This document shows, in pieces, positions 25,630 through 35,381 of a DNA stretch of 64,000 nt. The stretch is from Nitrospira sp. GTDB lineage: Bacteria > Nitrospirota > Nitrospiria > Nitrospirales > Nitrospiraceae. Position numbers and translations under genes: made by a program. The DNA lies in assembly GCA_016873495.1 (NCBI GenBank), contig VGXC01000001.1:1-64000 (forward strand), in the 5' to 3' direction. The notes under the pieces are model-generated. The model did no database searches. It was not told where the DNA came from and saw nothing but the letters and a program-made list of their open reading frames with translations. Within the stretch, counting starts at the first letter, position 1; each line of letters starts with the position of its first letter.

Positions 25630-26138
25630 ATGGACATGCCTAGCTCACCGAGAACCCTCACGCTCGACACAAACCTCCTACTCGATAAAGCTACAAATCG
25701 CACAGGCGCAGACCTTTTTAATCGGCTCATCGATCTGACAAAATTGGGATATTTCAAGCTCTACTATGCAGGCACCACTGATTTTGAAGATAAGACAGGG
25801 GAAGTAATGCGGCTAGTAATAAAATTGGAGGGCGAGGGCTTAATTCAAGAAGATCCCAACGTAGGCACTGGACTGGACTTTATCCCTGGCAACCCAGGCT
25901 TGCATCGTGTTGAGGATAAAGACATCGACGATCTAGTGGAAACGATTTGGCCAAACGCGCAGCTACTTGGACACAGCTATGAAAGCAAGCGAGGGGATGC
26001 CTGCCATCTGATGGCGCACAAACTCAATAAACGCGATGTTTTTTGACCAATGACTCGGAATTATTGCGAAAAAGAAAAATCATTTCAGACAAGTTAGGCG
26101 TGACGGTCATGCGTCCACGGGAAATCTTAACCATCTAG
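25630..26138 (+). pseudogene. PIN-domain protein gene with a frameshift at a T6 run
   Basis: The zero frame starts LTLDTNLLLDKATN (PIN Asp14 with Asn16 in the 139-residue reading from 25627) and contains KRGDACHLMAHKLNKRDVF, then meets TGA at 26044-26046 right after six Ts (26039-26044). The -1 frame continues as FLTNDSELLRKRKIISDKLG and VTVMRPREIL to TAG at 26136-26138, which is the normal PIN C-terminus with its last acidic residue. One extra T would restore a 169-residue gene. Lower GC than its neighbours, no visible ribosome site and no antitoxin gene beside it suggest transferred, decayed DNA; slippage or a sequence error is possible. Confidence 0.8.
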
Positions 26139-26264
26139 CTCTCTTTCTCATTGCATTTTCTCTCCCCTCCTCCCCCGCGAAGACTGGGCAGGAGCCTGAG
26201 CCGTCGATCACTGGAGGGGCAGGGCACAACTTGCCGCAGGCCGCGCCCCAAGTTCATCGCCCTA

Positions 26265-26501
26265 CAGGCTGCTCAAAATGGCCCCTTCACACCCACCCAA
26301 CCCCAGGCACGCCAAGACGTGCCTTTCTACCCATGGCGAGGCCGCAGGGCACGAGGACCCCGAGGAGGTACATACCAAGCTTCGCTTGATCCGCTCGCTT
26401 CGATCACATGCGAGCGGATAGGTACTTTGCCTCCAGCTTTGCTATTTGTTGAGGGGTTCGAGCGCCCGAGAACAAAGTTGGGGGACATTTTCAGCAGCCT
26501 G
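26265..26501. mobile_element. MITE-like intergenic element, copy 2 (237 bp)
   Basis: Begins CAGGCTGCTCAAAATG and ends with its inverted copy (reverse complement CAGGCTGCTGAAAATG, one mismatch in 16). It shares with copy 1 at 5993 the hairpin position (26306-26323, GGCACG/CGTGCC), the string GAGAACAAAG near the right end and the overall order, but has about 70 extra bases in the middle. With the broken PIN gene it fills the gene-poor stretch 26047-26600; the 126 bp between the PIN end and this element hold nothing I recognise. Confidence 0.72.
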
Positions 26502-26508
26502 AAACGGC

Positions 26509-27605
<1,097 letters not shown>

Positions 27606-27640
27606 GGGGCCGCGCCCCACGCAAGGATGCACCGCACGCC

Positions 27641-28840
27641 ATGAACCTGCACAAACAGACGATCGACGACCTGGTTCTGCACAACAAGCGGGTGATCATC
27701 CGCGCCGACTTCAACGTCCCGCTCGACGACTCGCACCAGATCACCGACGACACGCGCATCCGCTCCACCCTACCGACGATCAACCATGCCGTAGACGAAG
27801 GCGCTAAAGTGATCCTCTGCTCTCACTTGGGCCGGCCCAAAGCCAAACCGGACCCTCGCTACAGCTTGGCCCCGGTCGTCAAGCGGTTGCAGCGGCTCCT
27901 CGGCAAGGACGTCCTCTTCGCTCCGGATTGCATCGGTCCGGAGGTCGAGAAGATGGTCGCCAAGATGAAGCCGGGGGATGTCCTGCTCCTGGAAAACCTG
28001 CGGTTCAACCCGGGGGAAGAAACCAACGACGTGGCGTTTTCCAAAGCCTTGTCTTCGCTGGGCGACGTCTTCATCAACGACGCCTTCGGCGCCGCTCATC
28101 GCGCCCATGCGTCGACGGTCGGCATTACGAAGTTCATCAAGGAATCTGCGGCCGGCTACCTCCTGAAAAAGGAAATCGAATACCTGGAAGGCGCGGTGGC
28201 CAATCCGATGCGGCCCTTTGTGGCGATCCTGGGCGGAGCCAAAGTGTCCGGCAAGATCGGCGTGATCGAGAACCTCGGCAAGCGCGTGGACAAGGTCATC
28301 ATCGGCGGCGGCATGGCCTTCACCTTCATCAAGGCCATGGGCTACGAGATCGGCAACTCGCTGGTCGAGAACGACATGCTGGACTTCGCCCGCGGCGTAC
28401 AGGAACATGCCTTCTCGCGGGGCGTCAAGTTCTACCTTCCGGTAGACTGCGTCGTGGCGGCCAGCCTGGAGCCGGGCGCCGAGACCAAGCTGGTCCCCGT
28501 GCAAGAGATCCCCAAGAACTGGTGCGGGCTGGACATCGGCCCCGCCTCGGTGAAACTGTTCAGCGAAGCGGTCCAGAACGCGAAGACGATTCTCTGGAAC
28601 GGCCCGATGGGCATGTTCGAAACCGATGCCTTCGCCCGCGGCACTCTGTCGATGGCGCACGCCGTGGCCAACGCCTATGCCTTGACGATTGTGGGCGGCG
28701 GCGACACGGCCCTGGCGGTCCACCGGGCCGGCGAATCCGAGAGCATGTCGTTCATCTCCACCGGCGGCGGCGCGGCGCTGCAGTTGTTGGAAGGCAAAGA
28801 GTTGCCGGGCCTCACCGCATTGCCGGAGCGTGCCGACTAG
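27641..28840 (+). CDS. pgk: Phosphoglycerate kinase
   Basis: A 399-residue two-domain kinase. RVIIRADFNVPLDD is the substrate-binding signature near the N-terminus, LCSHLGRPK and GAAHRAHASTVG follow, and the C-terminal nucleotide site has WNGPMGMFE and VGGGDTALAV. The start is the ATG at 27641, 36 bp after gap; the longer open frame upstream merely runs antiparallel in sense to gap coding sequence in another frame and is not real. Confidence 0.97.
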   Translation: MNLHKQTIDDLVLHNKRVIIRADFNVPLDDSHQITDDTRIRSTLPTINHAVDEGAKVILCSHLGRPKAKPDPRYSLAPVVKRLQRLLGKDVLFAPDCIGPEVEKMVAKMKPGDVLLLENLRFNPGEETNDVAFSKALSSLGDVFINDAFGAAHRAHASTVGITKFIKESAAGYLLKKEIEYLEGAVANPMRPFVAILGGAKVSGKIGVIENLGKRVDKVIIGGGMAFTFIKAMGYEIGNSLVENDMLDFARGVQEHAFSRGVKFYLPVDCVVAASLEPGAETKLVPVQEIPKNWCGLDIGPASVKLFSEAVQNAKTILWNGPMGMFETDAFARGTLSMAHAVANAYALTIVGGGDTALAVHRAGESESMSFISTGGGAALQLLEGKELPGLTALPERAD

Positions 28841-28888
28841 CCCGCCGCTCTGGCATCCGACACACCTACGCCCTTCCACGAGGAGATC

Positions 28889-29659
28889 GTGCGCAAACGC
28901 CTGATCGTGGGCAACTGGAAGCTGCACAAGACCGCCTCCGAAGCGGTGGCCTTCGTGTATCGCTTATCCGCGCTGGCCCAGGCCACCGACGATGTGGAAG
29001 TCGTGTTGGCCCCTCCCTTTACGGCTCTCCAGGCAGCGGCGCAAGCCGAGTTACCCGCCTTTCCCTTCGCGCTGGGCGCGCAAAACCTGTTCTGGGAAGA
29101 CAAGGGCGCCTTCACCGGCGAGGTCTCGGCGCCGATGTTGAAGGAACTCGGCTGTCGTTACGTGATCCTGGGCCATTCCGAGCGCCGGCGCATCTTCGGC
29201 GAGCAGGACGAGGGGATCAACAAGAAGGTGCAGGCCGCGCTCAGGCACGTGTTGCGCCCAATCCTATGCATAGGGGAGACGCTGACGGAGCGGGAGGCGG
29301 GACAAACCGACCGGATCGTGACCCATCAGCTTCTTCGGGGACTGGAGGGGGTGGCAGGCGAAAGCCTGGCCGCCGTCGCCATCGCCTACGAGCCGGTCTG
29401 GGCGATCGGCACCGGACAGGCTGCGTCCGCCGACCAGGCGACGGCCGTCCATCGCACGCTGCGCAAGGTCTTGGCCGAACGATGGAACGCCCGGGACGCC
29501 GAGCCGGTTCGCATTCTCTACGGCGGCAGCGTGACGCCGGAGAATGCCGGGCAGTTCCTGGCTGCGCCTGAAATCGACGGGGCTCTGGTGGGAGGGGCTT
29601 GTCTGGACCCTCAGTCGTTTGCTACAATCATCACCTCCGCGCGGGCCCGACAAGGCTAG
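28889..29659 (+). CDS. tpiA: Triosephosphate isomerase
   Basis: A 256-residue TIM barrel. GNWKLHKT carries the active-site Asn and Lys, LGHSERRRIFGE the catalytic His, IAYEPVWAIGTGQ the catalytic Glu, and LYGGSVTPENA plus GALVGGACL the phosphate loop. The start is GTG at 28889 right after AGGAG (3-nt spacer, tight). Third gene of the triose-phosphate operon. Confidence 0.96.
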   Translation: MRKRLIVGNWKLHKTASEAVAFVYRLSALAQATDDVEVVLAPPFTALQAAAQAELPAFPFALGAQNLFWEDKGAFTGEVSAPMLKELGCRYVILGHSERRRIFGEQDEGINKKVQAALRHVLRPILCIGETLTEREAGQTDRIVTHQLLRGLEGVAGESLAAVAIAYEPVWAIGTGQAASADQATAVHRTLRKVLAERWNARDAEPVRILYGGSVTPENAGQFLAAPEIDGALVGGACLDPQSFATIITSARARQG

Positions 29660-29691
29660 CACCGCGCTGCGATGGGGAAAAAAGGAGTCCT

Positions 29692-30057
29692 ATGTACACC
29701 CTGGCCGTGATCCTGCATGTGATCGTCTGCTTCCTGATGATCGGCGCCATCCTGCTGCAAGCCGGGAAGGGGGCCGAGATCGGGGCCGCGTTCGGCGGAT
29801 CGAGCCAGACGGTGTTCGGCAGTCGCGGGCCGGGGACGTTCCTCAGCAAAGTAACCGTCGCCGCCGCGATCATCTTCATGCTGACCTCGCTCAGCCTCGC
29901 TGTGCTGTCGAAGGAACGAACCTTCTCCTCCACCGTCATCGACCTCAACAAGAAAAACACCACGACTGCCGCCCCCGCGCAGGACGCCAAGCCCAAGGAT
30001 TCGTCGCAGGCTCCGACAGGCGGCGAAGCCGCACCCGCCGCTCCGACCGCGCCGTAA
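29692..30057 (+). CDS. secG: Preprotein translocase subunit SecG
   Basis: A 121-residue membrane protein with two helices (about 3-22 and 52-72) joined by a Gly-rich loop (LLQAGKGAEIGAAFGGSSQT), the SecG pattern, and an unusually long Ala/Pro/Lys-rich C-terminal tail of about 45 residues. AAAGGAG lies 4-5 nt before the ATG. tpiA-secG order is common in bacteria. Confidence 0.92.
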   Translation: MYTLAVILHVIVCFLMIGAILLQAGKGAEIGAAFGGSSQTVFGSRGPGTFLSKVTVAAAIIFMLTSLSLAVLSKERTFSSTVIDLNKKNTTTAAPAQDAKPKDSSQAPTGGEAAPAAPTAP

Positions 30058-30073
30058 AACAGCCCTCAACTTT

Positions 30074-30137
30074 CAGCAGTCGGCCAGGAGCAAGTTCGGG
30101 GGAGCGGACGAAGTCCACCCCTCGCTTCCGATTGCTG
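30074..30137. repeat. Long inverted repeat between convergent secG and ilvE
   Basis: CAGCAGTCGG (30074-30083) and CCGATTGCTG (30128-30137) pair with one mismatch across a 44-nt loop, followed by echoing words such as GCTGACAGCTGAATGCTGAC. It may act as a bidirectional terminator, but no clean T-tract is present. It belongs to the word-like microrepeats seen at other gene borders. Confidence 0.45.
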
Positions 30138-30167
30138 ACAGCTGAATGCTGACGTTTGAAAACGAAT

Positions 30168-31082
30168 TTAGACGGGCGTCCGCCAGGAGGCGTGGGCGGT
30201 TTCTTCGCCGCGGACGATTTCGAAGAAGGTTTTCTGCAAGTCTTTGGTAATCGGGCCAGGCACACCGGCTCCGATCCGGCGCCCATCCATTTCCCGGACC
30301 GGCGTGACTTCCGCCGCCGTGCCGGTCAGGAAAATCTCATCGGCCACGTACATGGCGTCGCGGGTAAAGCGTTCCTCGACCACGGGGATGTTTCGTTCGC
30401 GAGCCAACTGCATGATCGAATTGCGCGTCACACCCTCCAGGATCGACGTGAGCGGCGTCGTCTTCAGCACCCCGTTGCGGACCAGGAAAATGTTTTCGCC
30501 CGTGCCTTCCGCCACATACCCGTCCGGATCGAGCAGGACGGCTTCGTCATACCCGTCCGTCTTGGCTTCCTGCTTGGCGAGGATGGAATTGACATAGTAG
30601 CCGGAAACCTTGGCCCTGGTCATGGTGACGTTGACGTGATGGCGCGTGAACGAGGACACCTTGGCCCTGATGCCCTTGGCCAGCGCGTCCTCACCCAGAT
30701 ACGAACCCCAGCGCCAGGCAGCGATCGCCACGCGGATCGGGTTGTCGCCGGGATAGACTCCCATCGCTCCATACCCGATGAAGACCAAGGGACGGATGTA
30801 GCAGGCGTCAAGCCGATTGATCCGCACTGTTTCCACGATCGCGTCGAATAGCTGCTTGTTGTCGTAGGGAATCTTCATCATCGCGATATGAGCCGACTCG
30901 TACAGCCGGTCCACGTGCTCTTTGAGGCGGAAGATCGACGACCCCTGCCGTCCTTTGTAGCAGCGGATCCCTTCGAACGCCGCAAGTCCATAATGGAGCG
31001 AGTGGGTCAACACGTGGATGGAGGCGTCCGCCCAGTTCACGAAGGCCCCGTCCATCCAGATTTTTTCGCTCGGTTGCAGCAC
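30168..31082 (-). CDS. ilvE: Branched-chain amino acid aminotransferase
   Basis: A 304-residue fold-type IV PLP enzyme for the last step of Val/Leu/Ile synthesis. SIHVLTHSLHYGLAAFEGIR is the N-terminal signature, RPLVFIGYGAMGV and SGYYVNSILAKQEAKTDGYD (with the PLP Lys) follow, then YVAEGTGENIFLV and LTGTAAEVTPVREMDGR. The GTG start at 31082 has a GGGTGG element upstream. Confidence 0.94.
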   Translation of the reverse strand: MLQPSEKIWMDGAFVNWADASIHVLTHSLHYGLAAFEGIRCYKGRQGSSIFRLKEHVDRLYESAHIAMMKIPYDNKQLFDAIVETVRINRLDACYIRPLVFIGYGAMGVYPGDNPIRVAIAAWRWGSYLGEDALAKGIRAKVSSFTRHHVNVTMTRAKVSGYYVNSILAKQEAKTDGYDEAVLLDPDGYVAEGTGENIFLVRNGVLKTTPLTSILEGVTRNSIMQLARERNIPVVEERFTRDAMYVADEIFLTGTAAEVTPVREMDGRRIGAGVPGPITKDLQKTFFEIVRGEETAHASWRTPV

Positions 31083-31142
31083 GACCGCCCACCCCGTTCA
31101 GCGTTCAGATGGCATTTTGCGGCTTCGGCACGTCGTCGGCGC

Positions 31143-31171
31143 ACTATAGCAGCGGGTCCTGGGCCTGTCAA
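31143..31171 (-). promoter_or_regulatory. Sigma-70 promoter of ilvE
   Basis: The minus strand has TTGACA (31166-31171), a 17-nt spacer and TATAGT (31143-31148), 61 bp before the ilvE start. Divergent from the rplU promoter. Confidence 0.85.
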
Positions 31172-31246
31172 CGAAGCCAGGCCAGGCCGAATTGCAGCTT
31201 AGGTGCGCTTCAATCGCCTTCGACGGTCGTGCGGCACGATCATCGC

Positions 31247-31276
31247 TTGACACCTCCAAAACCTCTATGTTACAAA
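31247..31276 (+). promoter_or_regulatory. Probable promoter of rplU-rpmA
   Basis: TTGACA (31247-31252), an 18-nt spacer and TACAAA (31271-31276), 32 bp before the rplU ATG. The short leader leaves little room for autoregulatory RNA structure. Confidence 0.65.
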
Positions 31277-31307
31277 GCAAGGTCTTGTACACGTAAGGAG
31301 ACGAGTC

Positions 31308-31622
31308 ATGTACGCAATCGTGGAGACCGGGGGGAAGCAGTATCGGGTCCAACCCGGCGAAATCTTGAAGGTCGAAAAACTCGCCGGCGACGTCGGGGGC
31401 ACCGTCGAACTCACGCAGGTGCGCTTGATCCAGGGCGACACGGGCTTGTTGGTCGGTAAGCCGTGGGTCGAGCGGGGCCGCGTCACAGCCAAGATTATCG
31501 CACAGGGCCGGACCCGTTCCATGATGGTGTTCAAGAAGAAGCGGCGCAAGAACTATCGGCGCACCAAGGGCCACCGGCAATGTTTCACCGAGGTCCGCAT
31601 CACCGGAATCGAGACGGCATAA
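31308..31622 (+). CDS. rplU: 50S ribosomal protein bL21
   Basis: A 104-residue ribosomal protein. [20 protein letters not shown] is the canonical start and [16 protein letters not shown] the rRNA-binding basic segment. TAAGGAG lies 8 nt before the ATG. Followed by rpmA and obgE in the conserved order. Confidence 0.98.
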   Translation: MYAIVETGGKQYRVQPGEILKVEKLAGDVGGTVELTQVRLIQGDTGLLVGKPWVERGRVTAKIIAQGRTRSMMVFKKKRRKNYRRTKGHRQCFTEVRITGIETA

Positions 31623-31644
31623 GGGAAGGCACGGGGAAGAAGCC

Positions 31645-31899
31645 ATGGCAACAAATAAAGGCGGCGGATCATCCAGGAACGGTCGTGACAGCAACCCCCA
31701 GTATCTTGGGGTCAAGGCTTACGGCGGGGAACTGATCAAGGCCGGGAGCATCATCATCCGGCAGCGAGGCACCAAGTTCTTTCCCGGCTTCAATGTCGGC
31801 CTGGGTCGGGACCATACCCTGTTCGCCAAAGTCACCGGCGTCGTCAAGTTCGAAGGCGGTCGCGCCCGTCAGAAGGTCAGCGTCTACCCGCCCACCTAA
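31645..31899 (+). CDS. rpmA: 50S ribosomal protein bL27
   Basis: An 84-residue protein starting [20 protein letters not shown] without the cleavable extension of Firmicutes. [19 protein letters not shown] is diagnostic. Its N-terminus reaches the peptidyl transferase centre. Located between rplU and obgE. Confidence 0.98.
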   Translation: MATNKGGGSSRNGRDSNPQYLGVKAYGGELIKAGSIIIRQRGTKFFPGFNVGLGRDHTLFAKVTGVVKFEGGRARQKVSVYPPT

Positions 31900-32062
31900 G
31901 CCGCGGGTTCGCTCGCGACGCCTCATCTGACCACTCCGCTCTCGTCCCCTTCTTTTTTTCCAGTTTGATCATCCAGGCACGCGGGTGCGCCGGCAGACCG
32001 GGAACGAACACTGTCGCGGTGCCCGCGCCTCATGCATTGCCATTGCGAAGGACTGGAACACC

Positions 32063-33088
32063 ATGTTGTTCGTCGATCAAGTCAGGATTTTCGTCAAAGC
32101 CGGCCGCGGCGGGAACGGGGTTTGTAGTTTCCGGCGGGAGAAGTATGTCCCCCAAGGCGGACCGGACGGAGGAGACGGGGGCAACGGAGGCAGCATCGTC
32201 ATGATCGCCTCGCAGCGCCTGACTACACTGTTGGACCTCCGCTATCAGCAACTGTATGAGGCCAAGGCCGGCGGGCCGGGGGGAGGGTCAAACTGCCACG
32301 GCCGCACGGCGGACGACGTGACAATCACCGTCCCGATCGGGACCATCGTCGCGGACGAGGCCACCGGCGAGATCCTGGCCGATTTAACGGCCGACGGCCA
32401 GAGACAGGTCATCGCCCGCGGGGGCAGGGGCGGCCGTGGCAACCAACACTTCGCGACCTCTACCAACCGGGTTCCCACCCGATTTGACCTGGGGACCCCC
32501 GGCGAGGAACGCTGGCTCTCGCTTGAACTGAAGCTTCTGGCCGATGTCGGGCTAGTGGGGTTTCCTAACGCCGGCAAGTCCACCCTGATCGCCTCGATTA
32601 CGGCGGCACACCCCAAGATCGCGGATTATCCCTTTACCACGCTGACCCCCAACCTCGGCGTCGTGGCCTGGAAGGACGACCGCAGCTTCGTGGTGGCCGA
32701 CATTCCCGGCCTCATCGAAGGGGCCCATGCAGGCAAGGGGTTGGGGCTCCAGTTCCTGCGGCACATCGAGCGCACCACGTTTCTGCTCCACTTGATCGAC
32801 GTCTCCGAATGGGCCACGGAGGATCCCGTCGCCAGCCTGGCGATCCTCCGCAAGGAACTTGCGGCCTACGACGAGCGGTTGCCCTCCAAACCCTTCGCGG
32901 TCGTCGGCACGAAACTCGACATCAAAGGCAATGAGCAGCACCTGCGTCGGCTCCAGACCTCCTGCAAACGGCGCAAGATCCCCTTCTTTGCGATTTCGGC
33001 GGCAACCCGGGAGGGTCTCGAAGCCTTGATCACGTATGTCGGGCAGCAGGTCGAATCTCTGAGAGCACCATGCGCGACCATCTCCTAA
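32063..33088 (+). CDS. obgE: GTPase Obg/CgtA
   Basis: A 341-residue ribosome-associated GTPase. The Gly-rich Obg fold occupies about 1-158 (FVKAGRGGNGVCSFRREKYV, GGPDGGDGGNGG), followed by a G domain with GFPNAGKSTL (G1), DIPGLIEG (G3) and GTKLD (G4). It lacks a long C-terminal OCT domain. The ATG at 32063 is the family start; the frame is open to 31985. It overlaps proB by 19 nt. Confidence 0.96.
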   Translation: MLFVDQVRIFVKAGRGGNGVCSFRREKYVPQGGPDGGDGGNGGSIVMIASQRLTTLLDLRYQQLYEAKAGGPGGGSNCHGRTADDVTITVPIGTIVADEATGEILADLTADGQRQVIARGGRGGRGNQHFATSTNRVPTRFDLGTPGEERWLSLELKLLADVGLVGFPNAGKSTLIASITAAHPKIADYPFTTLTPNLGVVAWKDDRSFVVADIPGLIEGAHAGKGLGLQFLRHIERTTFLLHLIDVSEWATEDPVASLAILRKELAAYDERLPSKPFAVVGTKLDIKGNEQHLRRLQTSCKRRKIPFFAISAATREGLEALITYVGQQVESLRAPCATIS

Positions 33089-34191
33089 AGCGGGCCAAAC
33101 GCATTGTCGTCAAGATCGGGAGCAGCCTCGTCGCGTCCCAGGGCGTCGGGCTGCGGCCGGAGCGCATCGAACGCCTGGCCGGCGAGATCGCGGCGATCAA
33201 GGCGGACGGACGCGAGGCGCTCCTGGTTTCGTCGGGCGCCATCGTGTCGGGACTCCAAAAGTTGGGGCTGACCACCCGCCCCAAGAGTTTGCCCGTGAAA
33301 CAGGCCGCCGCCGCCGTGGGCCAAAGCCGGCTGATGTGGGCCTATGAAAAGGCCTTTGAACCGTTGCAGCAGCGGGTCGCCCAGGTGTTGCTCACGCACC
33401 AGGACCTGACGGACCGGCGACGGTTCCTGAACGCCCGACACACCCTGACCACTCTGATTGACTTCGAGGTGATTCCGATCATCAACGAGAACGACACGGT
33501 GGCTGTGGACGAGATCCGCTTCGGCGACAACGACTCCCTGGCGGCCCAGGTGGCGCACCTCGTGGACGCCGATCTTCTGGTCATTCTGTCCGATGTGGAT
33601 GGACTGTTCTCGGAAGACCCGCGTCGGAACGCCTCCGCGACCCTGATTCCCCTCGTGACGGACATCACCAAGGAAGTGGAACGTCGCGCCGGGGTTTCCA
33701 GCAGCTTCGAAGGGACCGGCGGCATGGCCACCAAGATCCAGGCGGCCAAGAAGGTGGCGGAATACGGCGTACCGACGCTGATCCTCAACGGGGACAAGCC
33801 AGGGTTGCTCGGCACGACCTTGCGAGGCGGGCCCGGCGGGACCTTTTTCCTGCCCCGGCATCGCCGTCTGACCAACCGGAAGCACTGGATCGCCTTCACC
33901 CTGCGGGGCAAAGGCCAGATCACGGTGGACGAGGGGGCTGAAGAGGCCCTCGTGCGCCGAGGGAAAAGCCTCCTGGCGTCGGGCATCCTCGCTGTGGCAG
34001 GCGAGTTCGGCCAGGGCGACGCGGTTACGTGTCTCACCCGTCACGGCAAAGAGTTTGCCAAGGGGTTGGTGAATTTTTCCGCCGAGACGCTGGACCAGAT
34101 CAAGGGCCTGAAAACCGCCGAGATACAAAAGACGCTCGGCCGGCAGGAGTATGGCGAAGTGATTCACAGGGACAATCTCGTAATATTGTGA
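33070..34191 (+). CDS. proB: Glutamate 5-kinase
   Basis: A 373-residue enzyme for the first step of proline synthesis. The amino acid kinase domain (RIVVKIGSSLVASQG, LLVSSGAIVSGLQKLG, INENDTVAVDEIRFGDNDSL, GTGGMATKIQAAK) is followed by a C-terminal PUA domain (about 275-370). The ATG lies inside the 3' end of obgE. proA is not in the window. Confidence 0.96.
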   Translation: MRDHLLKRAKRIVVKIGSSLVASQGVGLRPERIERLAGEIAAIKADGREALLVSSGAIVSGLQKLGLTTRPKSLPVKQAAAAVGQSRLMWAYEKAFEPLQQRVAQVLLTHQDLTDRRRFLNARHTLTTLIDFEVIPIINENDTVAVDEIRFGDNDSLAAQVAHLVDADLLVILSDVDGLFSEDPRRNASATLIPLVTDITKEVERRAGVSSSFEGTGGMATKIQAAKKVAEYGVPTLILNGDKPGLLGTTLRGGPGGTFFLPRHRRLTNRKHWIAFTLRGKGQITVDEGAEEALVRRGKSLLASGILAVAGEFGQGDAVTCLTRHGKEFAKGLVNFSAETLDQIKGLKTAEIQKTLGRQEYGEVIHRDNLVIL

Positions 34192-34258
34192 GTGGTGATC
34201 GAGTGATTGGGCAATTTGCGCTTGACGTAACTTTGGCTAGATATCCGCTTGCGTTTCC

Positions 34259-34282
34259 CGGTTCACGGTTCACGCTTCACGC
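34259..34282. repeat. Degenerate GGTTCAC/GCTTCAC heptamers in front of nadD
   Basis: GGTTCAC-GGTTCAC-GCTTCAC runs up to 3 nt before the nadD ATG, where a ribosome site would be expected. It is the same heptamer family as at 2147 and 7661. Confidence 0.7.
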
Positions 34283-34285
34283 CCT

Positions 34286-34978
34286 ATGAAGATCGGTTTG
34301 TTCGGCGGAACGTTCGATCCGGTTCACCGCTGCCATGTCGCCGTGGCCACGCAGGTGCGGGACCGGCTGGACCTGGACCGCGTGCTGCTCATTCCCTCGG
34401 GCGATCCGCCGCATAAACCCCTGGGCACCCTGGCGCCGGCCGTCCACCGTCTCGAGATGGTCCGACTGGCCATCGCCGGCGAGTCTTTTCTGGAGGCGTC
34501 AGAGCTGGAGATCCGGCGTCCCGCCAAGTCCTACAGCATCGAAACCGTCCGCACCCTGAAGGAACAGTACGGCCCCGGAGCCGAGCTCTTCTTCCTAATC
34601 GGGCTCGATGCGTTTCTCGAACTCCACACCTGGAAAGATGCCCCGAGCCTGCTGAGCCTCTGCCATTTCGTCGTCGTGTCGCGTCCCCTCTGCCGTTTTG
34701 CCGCGCTGCGGACCCTGCCGGTACTCCCCCCCCTCGACCCTATCGCCCTCGCACACATCGATTCCCAAGGCCAGGACCGTCTCGATTTTCCCCTGACTGG
34801 GGGAACCAGCCTCATCCTCCTCGCCCTGCCACCCTGCGAGGCCTCCGCCACGGACATTCGGCGCCGGCTTCGAGCGCGCCTGCCCCTGTCAAACCTGTTG
34901 CCCGCCTCGGTGGAATCCTATATAATTCAACACCGACTGTATCAGGAGGCATCAGATCGCACCAGAGTCGAAGGCTAA
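34286..34978 (+). CDS. nadD: Nicotinate-nucleotide adenylyltransferase
   Basis: A 230-residue enzyme of NAD synthesis that joins NaMN and ATP. MKIGLFGGTFDPVHRCHVAV is the nucleotidyltransferase GGTFDPxHxGH-type motif (Gly replaced by Cys in HRCH), DRVLLIPSGDPPHKP and the ISATDIRRR-like ASATDIRRRLR segment follow. No Shine-Dalgarno sequence is visible because a heptamer repeat occupies that space. Its 3' end overlaps rsfS. Confidence 0.95.
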   Translation: MKIGLFGGTFDPVHRCHVAVATQVRDRLDLDRVLLIPSGDPPHKPLGTLAPAVHRLEMVRLAIAGESFLEASELEIRRPAKSYSIETVRTLKEQYGPGAELFFLIGLDAFLELHTWKDAPSLLSLCHFVVVSRPLCRFAALRTLPVLPPLDPIALAHIDSQGQDRLDFPLTGGTSLILLALPPCEASATDIRRRLRARLPLSNLLPASVESYIIQHRLYQEASDRTRVEG

Positions 34979-35378
34979 CGCTCTCGCCATTGCTCAAGCC
35001 GCCCTCGAGAAGAAGGCCGACGACGTCCTTGTCCTTGATGTCGCCAAGCTGACTTCCGTGGCCGACTACTTGATTCTCTGCTCAGGGGAGACGGAGCGCC
35101 ACGTACGAGCCATCGCGGATCACATTGACCAGTCCTTGTCCGACCGACGCCACCCTCCGCTCAGCATGGAAGGCGCGTCGACGTCACAGTGGATTCTGAT
35201 CGATTTCGGGGATGTCGTGGCCCACATCTTTCGCTCCGACATCCGCGCGCACTACGGACTGGAGCATTTGTGGGCTGACGCCAGGCAGGTTCGACTGCCT
35301 GCCACGCTCCAGACGCCGGCGGTCAGCCCCCTGCCGACGGCTAAGCCACGCACGCGCCGCGTGCGCAAACAAGGATAG
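34956..35378 (+). CDS. rsfS: Ribosomal silencing factor RsfS, probable ATC start
   Basis: A 140-residue protein that binds bL14 and blocks subunit joining. The conserved part begins NALAIAQAALEKKADDVLVL and continues DVAKLTSVADYLILCSGETE and WILIDFGDVVAHIF. The frame opens after a TAA at 34923 and has no ATG, GTG or TTG before 35058; starting at that GTG would delete the first 34 residues, including conserved ones. A perfect AGGAGG (34944-34949) lies 6 nt before ATC at 34956, so I propose an ATC start overlapping nadD by 23 nt. nadD-rsfS order is widespread. Confidence 0.85.
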   Translation: MAPESKANALAIAQAALEKKADDVLVLDVAKLTSVADYLILCSGETERHVRAIADHIDQSLSDRRHPPLSMEGASTSQWILIDFGDVVAHIFRSDIRAHYGLEHLWADARQVRLPATLQTPAVSPLPTAKPRTRRVRKQG

Positions 35379-35381
35379 CGC

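Noticed and set aside
27928-29571. 547-codon plus-strand ORF across pgk and tpiA in another frame
   Set aside because: Overlaps two unmistakable glycolytic genes; Arg/Gly-rich frame-shifted translation.
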